Shown here piece by piece: positions 1 through 7,822 of a stretch of 59,501 nucleotides of DNA; position 1 is the first letter of the stretch; each line of letters starts with the position of its first letter. The stretch comes from Kocuria carniphila (GTDB lineage: Bacteria; Actinomycetota; Actinomycetes; Actinomycetales; Micrococcaceae), in the NCBI RefSeq assembly GCF_004136555.1, contig NZ_NOIT01000021.1, positions 1 to 59,501 of the forward strand. The letters run 5' to 3'. The position numbers and the translations under genes are program-made. The notes beneath the pieces were generated by a model. That model ran no database searches. It had not been told where the DNA came from and saw only the letters and a list, made by a program, of their open reading frames with translations.

Positions 1-325
1 CACCCCAGGGAACTACGCGGACATTCTTACGTGAGGCACCCGCTCCCGTTCCCGGACCTTTTAGCTGAGTCTCGTCGAGCCCTAGCTTTCTGAGCGGTCC
101 GGGGTTAAGCTGCTCGGGTCTTGTTGTCCACGAAAGGTGTGCGCTGTGAAGCTTGCCGGTTCTCTCTGAGCCCGCCGCTGCACGCGCTTCTTCACGCCTT
201 CGTTCTTTAATTGACGACGCCGCTCTGACCCGTCTCCTTTCCCGCCACCTCTCGTAGGCGGCAGCTTTTGGGTCGCTTCATGGCGCGGCAGCGGATCATC
301 CTTTGTGTTCTTTCAGGAGATCCAC
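1..325 (+). promoter_or_regulatory. Long 5' leader of the ABC-F gene, possible attenuator
   Basis: No protein gene of normal size is visible before the ABC-F start at 326. The stretch holds a possible leader peptide frame (146-169) and nested inverted repeats close to the start codon: CCGCC at 242-246 pairs with GGCGG at 257-261, and around it GACCC at 227-231 pairs with GGGTC at 270-274. Long leaders with a small frame and competing hairpins are known for antibiotic-responsive ABC-F genes. No promoter boxes could be assigned with confidence. The regulatory role is an inference. Confidence 0.4.
146..169 (+). CDS. Candidate 7-codon leader peptide (MKLAGSL)
   Basis: A GTG codon at 146 is preceded by GAAAGG at 132-137 with 8 nt spacing, and the frame closes with TGA at 167-169. 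It lies 157 bp before the ABC-F start codon. Bases 146-151 (GTGAAG) could pair with CTTCAC at 190-195, so the frame may be coupled to downstream structure. It is too short for codon statistics. It could be chance; it is reported for its ribosome-binding site and its position ahead of a possible ribosome-protection gene. Confidence 0.3.
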   Translation: MKLAGSL

Positions 326-1954
326 ATGCCCCATTCACAACAGACACTCATCACCTTTAACGACCTCACCGTCACCTGGGCTGACGGCACCGAGTGCTTC
401 AACGATCTCTCCGGATCAATCCCCCGAGGGGTTACGGGACTGATCGGAGACAACGGAAGCGGTAAATCCACGCTGCTGCGAGTCCTCACGGGACAACTCG
501 CCCCGACGACTGGGTCGTTACACCGCGCAGCCAGCATCGCGTACGTCCCGCAGGACATCACCGCCCAATCCGAATCCACGATGTCCCAGCTTCTGGGTAT
601 TGACCACATCCTGAAAAGTCTCCGCGCGATCGAGGCGGGCAGTGTGGACGAGGCGGAGTACGACGTCGTCGGCGATGACTGGGATATCGAGGAACGCGCG
701 CGAGCGGAACTGGCCACGCGCGGGCTCCCGACCGATCTGGAACGGCGCGTTGCGGAGCTGTCCGGCGGCGAAATCGTGCGGGCGGCGTTGGCCGGGGCGG
801 TGCTGCGGCGAGCGCAACTGACCGTGCTGGACGAGCCCACCAACAACTTGGACACCGCCGCGCGCGAGGACCTGCTCGCGACCGTGCGGGGGTGGAAGGT
901 GTCGCTGTTGATCGTGAGCCACGACCGGGAACTGCTGGAGCTCGTGGATCAGATCGTGGAACTGCGGGACGGGCAGCTCACCGAATTCGGTGGCACGTAC
1001 AGCGAATACGAGACCTACCTGGCCACCCAGCAGGAGGCGGCGCTGCGCGAAGTGTCTCGCACGGAGGCTGAGGCCAAGAAGCAGAAGCGGGAGCGGATCG
1101 AAGAGGAGACCAAGCTGAGTCATCGGGCGACCCGGGGCGAGAAGTTCAAGCGTCAAAAGCGTAAGCCCGGCATGGCCATGGGCAACGATGCGATGTCGGC
1201 TCAGGTTCAGGCGGGTAAGTTACGCGGCATCCTTGCCGACAGGGAGAAGACGGCCGCTGCTGCGGCAGCTGAAGCTCGGGATGCCTTGCGTGCGGATCGG
1301 CACATCCGCGTTCAGCTACCCCAGACCGCGGTGGCCAATGGGACCAAGGTGCTGGAGTTGGAGCGATCCCTTACCGATGGTGACACCGAACGGTTCGATA
1401 TGGCCGGCCCGGAACGGGTGCGGCTGGCCGGTCGGAACGGTTCCGGGAAAACCACGCTGCTTGAACGAGTGGTCGCGTGGACGGCCGATTCCGCCGATTC
1501 CGCCGAGGGGCCACGCGATGCGGATCTAGCGGGTGTCGCCCCGTGGACCGTGCGCTACCAGCTATCACCCGTGGGGTACATCCCGCAGCGATTAACCGTG
1601 GAACGTCCGGAGCTCACTTTGGTTCAAGAGCTGCAGCTGGCCAACCCGGCGGCATCCGAGCATGCGTGCCGCGAGACCCTGGCGCGATTCCTGTTCCGCG
1701 GCGCGCAGTCTGACAAGCAGATGAGTGAACTATCCGGCGGTGAACTGCTGCGCGTTGCGTTGGCGCGGGTGCTGACCTCGGAACCCGCTCCCAAACTGCT
1801 CATCCTGGACGAGCCCACTAACAACCTGGATCTGCGGTCGGTGGATCAGCTGGTGGATGCACTCACCGCGTTCGAGGGTGCCCTGCTGGTGGTCAGCCAC
1901 GACGACAGCTTTATCGAGCGAATCGGGGTGATGAGGTCATTGGAATTGGATTGA
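326..1954 (+). CDS. ABC-F family ATPase (ribosome-associated or antibiotic resistance type)
   Basis: 542 aa, two ABC domains and no membrane segments, as in the ABC-F class. Domain 1 has Walker A GDNGSGKS at residues 41-48, signature LSGGE near 150 and LDEPTNNLD near 174. Domain 2 repeats them as GRNGSGKTT, LSGGE and LDEPTNNLD. A highly charged Lys/Arg/Glu-rich linker of about 80 residues joins the domains. ABC-F proteins bind the ribosomal E site and either modulate translation or expel antibiotics; which one applies here cannot be read from sequence. I chose ATG 326 because AGGAG (315-319) precedes it at good spacing; an upstream in-frame GTG at 305 has no such site. The long leader argues mildly for antibiotic-inducible control. 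Confidence 0.9.
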   Translation: MPHSQQTLITFNDLTVTWADGTECFNDLSGSIPRGVTGLIGDNGSGKSTLLRVLTGQLAPTTGSLHRAASIAYVPQDITAQSESTMSQLLGIDHILKSLRAIEAGSVDEAEYDVVGDDWDIEERARAELATRGLPTDLERRVAELSGGEIVRAALAGAVLRRAQLTVLDEPTNNLDTAAREDLLATVRGWKVSLLIVSHDRELLELVDQIVELRDGQLTEFGGTYSEYETYLATQQEAALREVSRTEAEAKKQKRERIEEETKLSHRATRGEKFKRQKRKPGMAMGNDAMSAQVQAGKLRGILADREKTAAAAAAEARDALRADRHIRVQLPQTAVANGTKVLELERSLTDGDTERFDMAGPERVRLAGRNGSGKTTLLERVVAWTADSADSAEGPRDADLAGVAPWTVRYQLSPVGYIPQRLTVERPELTLVQELQLANPAASEHACRETLARFLFRGAQSDKQMSELSGGELLRVALARVLTSEPAPKLLILDEPTNNLDLRSVDQLVDALTAFEGALLVVSHDDSFIERIGVMRSLELD

Positions 1955-2034
1955 ACCCGCGGCCTGAGTATGTTCCGTCGAGGTAACTATTCGACCGTCT
2001 ATCCGCGGACGCAGAAATTTGGCAGCCTTATGAG

Positions 2035-2217
2035 ATGACAAACGACCCGGAATCCCACGCAACGGGGGACTCACGCCAGGGAGCCTTCGATGCGGACAAC
2101 CCAGAGAGCTTTGATCGCGCAAACGGGGTACTTGGTCGAGATCTCACTGTAAGCCAGCTTTCGGCTGTTGCTCGTCAAAGATATGCGAACCTGCTCCGGA
2201 GCCTAAGTGGCCGATAG
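2035..2217 (+). CDS. Possible small protein of unknown function, 60 aa
   Basis: A short frame starting ATGACAAACGAC lies between the ABC-F gene and the convergent CPBP gene, whose stop is 5 bp away. The product is hydrophilic and acidic in the first half, and the second half (LTVSQLSAVARQRYANLLRSL) could form an amphipathic helix. I recognise no family. No clear Shine-Dalgarno sequence precedes the start. It may be a real small gene, a remnant of a longer gene, or chance. Confidence 0.3.
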   Translation: MTNDPESHATGDSRQGAFDADNPESFDRANGVLGRDLTVSQLSAVARQRYANLLRSLSGR

Positions 2218-2221
2218 CTCG

Positions 2222-2884
2222 TTAAACAACCTGCGGCAACACCAAAAGCATAGTCAGCGACCAGATCAGGTGGGCGATGATCGGCGGCGTCAGCGACTGG
2301 GTCCGCTCGCGCAGCACGGCGACCATCACACCCATGGCGGCGGCCGCGAACGCCAGCAGCGGCACCCCGGCCAGGGCGGTGACTGCGGTGTACAGCACCG
2401 TGGTCACGACCATTCGGTATCCCGGCTTCACGGCCCTCCACAGGGCGCCTCTGTAAAACATCTCCTCCGCAACGCCATTGACCGCGGTGGTGATCAGCAC
2501 GAACACCAGGCTGCCCACGCGGGCGTAGTCCAAGAGTTCGTCCACGGGGTCGCGGAGGAAGGGGATGAACCGCACTAAGAAGGCACCCGCGAAGAAAACG
2601 AGAGCCAGGAGCACACCGCCCACCACGGCGTCGCGAATCCCGCGCCGGGAGGCGTGCCACCGAAACTTGCTGCCCACCAACCGGACCGCCACGAGGCTGC
2701 CCACGATATAGATCGCCGCCAGAATGAAAGTGGCGGGGTAGAACCACGGATCGCCCGCCTCGATGCGCAAGGACCACGCGAGGGCGGCGGCGGCCAGCAC
2801 TCCGGTGATGATGACGGCCACTCGAGAAGCCCCTCCGGGCAGTACCGGCTGTGCATCGGTGGACAGTGCTTCGGAATCCCTCAC
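2222..2884 (-). CDS. CPBP family intramembrane metalloprotease-like protein
   Basis: About 220 aa with six to seven hydrophobic segments. The CPBP (Abi/CAAX protease) hallmark EExxxR is present as EEMFYR, followed by a later helix with AHLIWS supplying the conserved His. Family members are membrane proteases or protease-like proteins linked to bacteriocin self-immunity or protein processing. I prefer GTG at 2884, preceded by GAAAGG about 7 nt upstream, over a TTG at 2899. It is the last gene of a minus-strand pair after the SDR-TspO gene, which ends 63 bp upstream. The substrate is unknown. Confidence 0.8.
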   Translation of the reverse strand: MRDSEALSTDAQPVLPGGASRVAVIITGVLAAAALAWSLRIEAGDPWFYPATFILAAIYIVGSLVAVRLVGSKFRWHASRRGIRDAVVGGVLLALVFFAGAFLVRFIPFLRDPVDELLDYARVGSLVFVLITTAVNGVAEEMFYRGALWRAVKPGYRMVVTTVLYTAVTALAGVPLLAFAAAAMGVMVAVLRERTQSLTPPIIAHLIWSLTMLLVLPQVV

Positions 2885-2947
2885 GGTGCTGCCTTTCAAA
2901 AGGGTTGATGCTCGGGTCTCTGCTGTGCCGGAGCGCGCGTGCGAGTG

Positions 2948-4405
2948 TCAGTCCCGGCGCGGGTTCAATGCCCGGATGGTTCCCGTGAGCACCGCGGCGA
3001 AGGCAGTCCACCCGGCGTACGGCGCGAGCACCACGCCTTTTTCCATGGACACCTTGCCCGACCTGCGCACCAGGTCCGCCGTGCTCGCGGCCAGCGCGAT
3101 TGATTCTACGGCTGCGGGGCCCAGCTGCTTGCGGTCGAAGAACAGAATGCTCCACCCGGCGTTGAGCACCAGGTTGGTCGCGAGGGCTGCTACGTATGCC
3201 CGTTGTTCCTTGGTGCGGCCCTGCTCTCCCAGGTCGGCAATCGACAGCGAGCCGATCGCCGCGATATCTGCATAGAGCGCCGTCCACGCGACGGGGAACA
3301 GCCACGCGGGCGGCTGGAACGCGGGCTTCTTCAGGGTCTTGTACCACGTCGAGTTCGGCTTGGTTGCGAGCGATCCGACGACGGCGGTCGCGGCCACTCC
3401 CGCGGTGGTCGCCCAGAAAATCTTGTTCCATCGGGAGGTGTCCAGGTTCTTGACCGCGGCGCGCACGGCATCGTGGAACGAGGTGTGGCCACCCGGCGGC
3501 GGGCCAACATAATCGTCCAGGTCGCGCTCGCGCACCACGGTGTCGTGCTGGAGACTACCGATGAGCGGGCGCACCAAATTCGACTTCACGGGAGTGACCA
3601 GACCGATCCAGTACGCGGCCAGTTCCGGAGTGGTGACCGGTGCCGTCAGCATGAAGCGCGGGATCTTGTTCAACGCGCTTGCGTACTCCTTGAGCATGTC
3701 GGCGTACTCAAGAGGTTCGGGGCCGCCCACGTCGAAGGTGCGATTCACGTCCTCGGGCAGGTCCGCGGCCCCCACCAGATAGTGCATCACGTCGGCCACG
3801 GCGATCGGGTGAATGTGGTTGCGCACCCACTTGGGGGCAATGGCACCGGGAAGCCGCTCGGACAGGTGGCGGATCATGGTGAAGGATGAGGACCCATCCC
3901 CGATCACCACACCGGTTTGCAGTGCCGCGGTCGGAACACCGGAATCCATGAGCACCTTGCCGACTTCCACGCGGGAACGCAGGTGATCCGAGAGGTCTTC
4001 GGTGGCAGTGTCTGCGGGGTGCAGCCCGCCCAGGTAGATGATCCTGTTGACGCCCGCGTTGTGTGCGGCCGTGGCGAAGGTGTCCGCCATGGACTTCTCT
4101 TCCTCCACGAAGTCCTCCGAGTCACCCATCGAGTGGAGCAAGTACCAAGCGGCGTCCACGTTTTCCATGGCGCGAGCGATGTCCTTGGCATCCGAGGCGT
4201 CCCCTTCGACAACCTCTGCCTGACCCGGGCCGGCTTCCTGGCCATCCGCTACCACGCGGTCACCCCACGGTAGGTCGCGGACCTTGTCCGCGCTGCGGCT
4301 GAGCAGTCTGACCCGCCAACCCCGGTCAAGGAGTTCCTGCGCGACGTTGCCGCCGATATACCCCGTGGCACCGGTGACCAGCGCCAATCGTGTGGTGTCA
4401 CTCAT
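2948..4405 (-). CDS. NAD(P)-binding SDR/NmrA-type protein fused to a TspO/MBR domain
   Basis: 485 aa. The N-terminal part (about 1-320) is an atypical short-chain dehydrogenase: glycine motif TGATGYIGG at residues 11-19 and later segments such as YLLHSMG and GGPEPLEYADML typical of NmrA/nucleoside-sugar epimerase-like proteins. The C-terminal part (about 326-485) is a TspO/MBR domain with five predicted membrane helices, including KKPAFQPPAWLFPVAWTALY and NAGWSILFF. TspO proteins bind porphyrins and related ligands; the SDR half probably binds NAD(P)H. The fusion suggests a membrane-tethered redox protein, possibly for tetrapyrrole or isoprenoid chemistry, but the substrate is unknown. It reads through in one frame with no sign of a frameshift. 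Confidence 0.85.
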   Translation of the reverse strand: MSDTTRLALVTGATGYIGGNVAQELLDRGWRVRLLSRSADKVRDLPWGDRVVADGQEAGPGQAEVVEGDASDAKDIARAMENVDAAWYLLHSMGDSEDFVEEEKSMADTFATAAHNAGVNRIIYLGGLHPADTATEDLSDHLRSRVEVGKVLMDSGVPTAALQTGVVIGDGSSSFTMIRHLSERLPGAIAPKWVRNHIHPIAVADVMHYLVGAADLPEDVNRTFDVGGPEPLEYADMLKEYASALNKIPRFMLTAPVTTPELAAYWIGLVTPVKSNLVRPLIGSLQHDTVVRERDLDDYVGPPPGGHTSFHDAVRAAVKNLDTSRWNKIFWATTAGVAATAVVGSLATKPNSTWYKTLKKPAFQPPAWLFPVAWTALYADIAAIGSLSIADLGEQGRTKEQRAYVAALATNLVLNAGWSILFFDRKQLGPAAVESIALAASTADLVRRSGKVSMEKGVVLAPYAGWTAFAAVLTGTIRALNPRRD

Positions 4406-4734
4406 GAGAACCCCTCATTCTGATGGACCTGGCGCGGACACGTCGCCGCGCAGTAGTTCGCCTACTGAGCATCGCACTGATCAGCGGCTCTCCGTGGTCC
4501 CACACCTGGAGATCTGCTGTGTGCGCCGCATTCTGATCTACGTAACGACCACGACAAGGAAAGCCGTGCCTTTTCATCGACGTAGCGACCCAAATTTCTG
4601 GCGCCCTGTAAATCCATCGACGTTGCGTCCCTAGAACTTGTGACTTCTGGCTTTACCGTCGATCAGTTTGCAGAGCCGGGCCGGGCATGGCTTCACCGTC
4701 GATCAGCGAGCAGCACTCGCCGCAAACGACCTAA
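4406..4734. other. Intergenic region with promoter of the SDR-TspO gene and a repeat array
   Basis: This 329-bp stretch contains no convincing gene. The first 120 bp should hold the promoter for the minus-strand SDR-TspO gene. The rest is filled by the 40-bp-period repeat array described separately. Confidence 0.6.
4533..4720. repeat. REP-like array, family A, exact 40-bp period (five units)
   Basis: Five copies of a motif resembling GGGTCGTWACGTCGATCAG. Three copies are on the minus strand; their cores read CGTAACGACC at 4541, CGTAGCGACC at 4581 and CGTTGCGTCC at 4621. Two are on the plus strand, with GTCGATCAG cores GATCAG at 4661 and 4701. The register is exactly 40 bp, also across the orientation switch. 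The same motif and geometry recur at 23624-23760. Spacer bases between motifs are not conserved. No transposase or cas gene is nearby. Confidence 0.8.
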
Positions 4735-5190
4735 CTAACCCCGCGCATCCACGTCCTCAAAGATCAGGAACGTCTGGGTGTCCACCACCTCGGGCATGGG
4801 TTGGATCATCTCGAAAATCACGTCACGCAGTTCCGTGGTGCCACTCGCCCGCACCAGAAGCATCACATCGAACGTGCCACCCACCAGCGCCACGTGCTGC
4901 ACCTGAGAAATCTGGCGCAGCTTGGCACACAGGGATGGCCACGTGTTTTGCTTCAGCCGCACGGTCACGTATGCGGACGCTTCCAGGCCCGCCCGCACCG
5001 GATCGATCACCGCCGTGTACCGCAGAATCACGCCCTGATCATGGAGCTTCTTGATCCGCTCGTAGGCGTGCGCACGCGAAATATGCACCCGACTCGCCAG
5101 CGCCGTGACCGATTGCCGCGCGTCCCGGGTCAATTCGTCCAGGATCCGCCCATCCGTATCGTCCAGATCCGCCCGCCGCTTCTCCGCCAT
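4735..5190 (-). CDS. Lrp/AsnC family transcriptional regulator
   Basis: 151 aa, normal for the family. Residues 9-60 form the N-terminal winged HTH (DGRILDELTRDARQSVTALASRVHISRAHAYERIKKL) and the C-terminal half is the RAM/AsnC ligand-binding domain. It is transcribed away from the 2-oxoacid dehydrogenase operon, the standard place for a local regulator. Lrp-type proteins such as BkdR control branched-chain oxoacid dehydrogenases in response to amino acids, so regulation of the neighbouring operon is a reasonable inference. The shared upstream region is about 326 bp to the E1alpha start. Confidence 0.9.
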   Translation of the reverse strand: MAEKRRADLDDTDGRILDELTRDARQSVTALASRVHISRAHAYERIKKLHDQGVILRYTAVIDPVRAGLEASAYVTVRLKQNTWPSLCAKLRQISQVQHVALVGGTFDVMLLVRASGTTELRDVIFEMIQPMPEVVDTQTFLIFEDVDARG

Positions 5191-5516
5191 CTCGCTCCTC
5201 TTTCAATTCATATTTCGCCGACGACGACGACGCCCGCCAGCCAGCGTCCGCTGCAGCGGCAACTGAGCATCGGAACCGATCGTCCGCTCACATCAGCCGT
5301 CGGACGGTAGGACTCCGCCCGCAGCCCTCACCACTCGGACGGCTGTGACCCATCCGACAAACCGTCATGACGTACGTCACATCAGATCATATTGTCCACG
5401 ATGAGTCCCTGGAGTGCACTTTTGTCCAGTGCATCCCCGAAGTGGGGAGACAACTGACCAATAGTTCTCATACTTGGATCACGAAACGTCTGAACCAACC
5501 ATGGAAGGGGTCGGCC
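5191..5516. promoter_or_regulatory. Divergent control region between lrp-type regulator and 2-oxoacid dehydrogenase operon
   Basis: No gene is convincing here. Around 5366-5381 lies TGACGTACGTCA, a perfect 12-bp palindrome followed by CA. With flanking bases it fits the CRP/GlxR pattern TGTGA-N6-TCACA (CATGA-CGTACG-TCACA), with a perfect right half. Further on, at about 5408-5440, TGGAGTGCAC and GTGCATCC flank TTTTGTCCA and may form a second, less regular operator for the Lrp-type regulator. Both assignments are pattern matches only. Confidence 0.45.
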
Positions 5517-6809
5517 ATGAGCGAGCCCACTTCACCCGGCGGCGATCCCGCAGCCGAAACCCCCACGACGAACTCCACGACACCGGAATCACCGGAGAAC
5601 GCCGCGGCTCAGGAGACCGCGCCCGGCGCAGTCGACGAAACCCCCGCAGAGGACACCGCACCCGTGATCCCGGCGGTGGAAGCGTCCAAGAATTTCGGCA
5701 TCACCCCGGAGGCCTACATGCTTCCGGCAACCAGCGAGATCCAGCTGTTGTCCCCGGATGGACAGCCCGTCCCGGACAGCGAGCAGGGCCCCGAACCGGG
5801 TCACGAGTACCCCTTGCCCTCGACCGAGCAGTTGCTCAAGGCCTACGAGAAACTCGTGGTGGGTCGTCGCATCAACGACCAGAACATGGCGTTGGTCCGG
5901 CAGGGCCGTATGGCCGTCTACCCTTCGAGCCATGGTCAGGAAGCCTGCCAGGTCGCCGCGGCCATGTGCTTGGGCGATAACGACTGGCTGTTCCCCACCT
6001 ACCGCGACTCGGTGGCCGTGATGTCCCGCGGCGTGGACCCGCTCGAGGTCATGAGCACGTTCCGCGGTGACTGGCACGGCGGCTTCGATCCGCGCGAGTA
6101 CAAGGTCAGCATCCAGGCCACCCCACTCACCACCCAGCTCCTGCACGCAGTGGGCGTGGCACACGCGGCCAAGCTGCGCGGCGAGGACACCGTCACCCTG
6201 GCGATGTGCGGCGACGGCGCCACCTCCGAGGGCGACTTCCACGAAGCCCTCAACTTCGCCGCCGTATTCCAATTGCCCGTCCTGTTCCTGGTGCAGAACA
6301 ACGGTTATGCGATCTCCGTGCCGCTGTCCTCCCAGACCCACGCCCCCACGCTCGCGCACAAGGCGGTCGGCTACGGCATGGCCGGCGAGCGCGTGGACGG
6401 CAACGACCTGGCCGCGCTGCTCTCCGTGCTGGGCCGCGGCGTCGACCTGTGCCGCCAGGGCAAGGGCCCGCTGCTGGTCGAGGCCATGACCTACCGCATG
6501 CAGGCGCACACCAACGCGGACGATGACACCCGCTACCGCGAGCGCGACGAGGTCTCCGAATGGGTCGCCAAGGATCCGATCACGCGCATGCAGCGCTACC
6601 TGACGGATCAGGACGCCCTGGACGACGCCGCGTCGGAGCAGATCTCCACGCACGCCGAGGACATGGCCAAGCGCTTGCGCGAAGCCATGGCGACCAAACC
6701 GGAACTGGACCCGCAGGATCTGTTCCGCCACGTCTACAGCGAACCCACCACCCAGTTGCGCGAGCAGTCCGATCTGCTGGCCGACGAACTGTCCCGAGAG
6801 GAGGCGTGA
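5517..6809 (+). CDS. 2-oxoacid dehydrogenase E1 component, alpha subunit (branched-chain or pyruvate type)
   Basis: 430 aa. It carries the thiamine diphosphate motif GDGATSEGDFHEAL...QNN of heterotetrameric E1 enzymes and the conserved SSHGQEA region. With the beta subunit it decarboxylates a 2-oxoacid and passes the acyl group to E2 lipoate. The start is ATG 5517, preceded by GGAAGGGG (5503-5510); the frame stays open upstream to 5367 but that part looks non-coding. The first 60 or so residues are an odd low-complexity extension rich in Thr, Pro, Glu and Ala, not part of the catalytic fold. The regulator next door and the lack of typical bacterial single-chain AceE features favour a branched-chain substrate, but pyruvate cannot be excluded. 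Confidence 0.88.
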   Translation: MSEPTSPGGDPAAETPTTNSTTPESPENAAAQETAPGAVDETPAEDTAPVIPAVEASKNFGITPEAYMLPATSEIQLLSPDGQPVPDSEQGPEPGHEYPLPSTEQLLKAYEKLVVGRRINDQNMALVRQGRMAVYPSSHGQEACQVAAAMCLGDNDWLFPTYRDSVAVMSRGVDPLEVMSTFRGDWHGGFDPREYKVSIQATPLTTQLLHAVGVAHAAKLRGEDTVTLAMCGDGATSEGDFHEALNFAAVFQLPVLFLVQNNGYAISVPLSSQTHAPTLAHKAVGYGMAGERVDGNDLAALLSVLGRGVDLCRQGKGPLLVEAMTYRMQAHTNADDDTRYRERDEVSEWVAKDPITRMQRYLTDQDALDDAASEQISTHAEDMAKRLREAMATKPELDPQDLFRHVYSEPTTQLREQSDLLADELSREEA

Positions 6810-7819
6810 TGAGCGTCCAGAAAGTCAGCTTTGCCAAGGCGCTGAACACCGCTCTCGCGGACGCCCTGGAAACCGATCCGAGCGTGCTGGTCTTCGGTGA
6901 GGACGTGGGAACCCTCGGCGGCGTTTTCCGTATCACCGACGGCCTGACCGCCAAGTTCGGCCGCGAGCGTTGCTTCGACACTCCCCTGGCGGAGTCCGGG
7001 ATCATCGGCACCGCCGTGGGCATGGCCATGAACGGCATGCGCCCGGTGGTCGAGATGCAGTTCGATGCTTTCGCCTACCCCGCGTTCGAGCAGATCGCCT
7101 CGCACGTGGCCAAGATGCACAATCGCACCCGCGGCAAGCTGGGAATGCAGATGGTCATCCGCATTCCCTACGGCGGCGGCGTGGGAGGTGTGGAGCACCA
7201 CTGTGATTCCTCGGAGTCCTACTACGCGCACACCCCGGGCCTGAAGGTCTTCACCCCGGCCTCCGTCACCGATGCCTACCTGATGTTGCGCGAGGCCATC
7301 GACTCCCCGGACCCCGTGGTGTTCTTCGAGCCCAAGCGGTTGTACTGGTCCACCGCCCAGATCGACCTGGACGTACTGCGCGAGCAGTACGCCAACGGGA
7401 GCGCGCCGAAACGCGAGGGACACGCCGTCGTCGCCCGTGAAGGCACGGACGCGACCCTGATCAGCTACGGCCCGTCCGTTCCCGTGTGCTTGTCCGCGGC
7501 GGAAGAAGCCGCGCAGGACGGGATGAGCGTGGAGGTCATCGACCTGGGCACCATCGTGCCCTACGACGACGAAACGGTCGCCGCATCCGTGCGCAAAACC
7601 GGCCGCGCCGTGGTCGTGGCCGAGGCACAGGGCTTCGCGTCCGTGGCCTCGGAGATCGTGGCGCGCACCCAGCAGCGCTGCTTCCATTCGCTGGCCGCGC
7701 CGGTCCTACGGGTCACGGGATTCGACATCCCCTACCCCTCGCCGGCTTTCGAACACCATCACATCCCCAGTGTCGAGCGGATCCTCGACACCCTGGACGA
7801 ACTGCAGTGGGAGGACTGA
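6809..7819 (+). CDS. 2-oxoacid dehydrogenase E1 component, beta subunit
   Basis: 336 aa, typical length. Landmarks are FGEDVG near residue 28, DTPLAESGIIGTAVGMA, and the transketolase C-terminal domain ending in FDIPYPSPAFEHHHIPS. It pairs with the alpha subunit to form the TPP-dependent alpha2beta2 E1. The ATG at 6809 overlaps the stop of E1alpha by one base (TGATG), so translation is probably coupled, and the preceding GAGAGGAGG serves as ribosome-binding site. Confidence 0.9.
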   Translation: MSVQKVSFAKALNTALADALETDPSVLVFGEDVGTLGGVFRITDGLTAKFGRERCFDTPLAESGIIGTAVGMAMNGMRPVVEMQFDAFAYPAFEQIASHVAKMHNRTRGKLGMQMVIRIPYGGGVGGVEHHCDSSESYYAHTPGLKVFTPASVTDAYLMLREAIDSPDPVVFFEPKRLYWSTAQIDLDVLREQYANGSAPKREGHAVVAREGTDATLISYGPSVPVCLSAAEEAAQDGMSVEVIDLGTIVPYDDETVAASVRKTGRAVVVAEAQGFASVASEIVARTQQRCFHSLAAPVLRVTGFDIPYPSPAFEHHHIPSVERILDTLDELQWED

Positions 7820-7822
7820 CCC

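Noticed and set aside
2175-3431. Long minus-strand frame across the CPBP and SDR-TspO genes
   Set aside because: It is Arg-rich and spans the boundary of two well-supported genes in another frame, so it is non-coding.
4533-4720. CRISPR array
   Set aside because: The units are regular in spacing, but they switch strand in mid-array, the conserved part is imperfect, spacers are too short, and there are no cas genes in the window. The same reasoning applies to 23618-23760 and 56480-56653.
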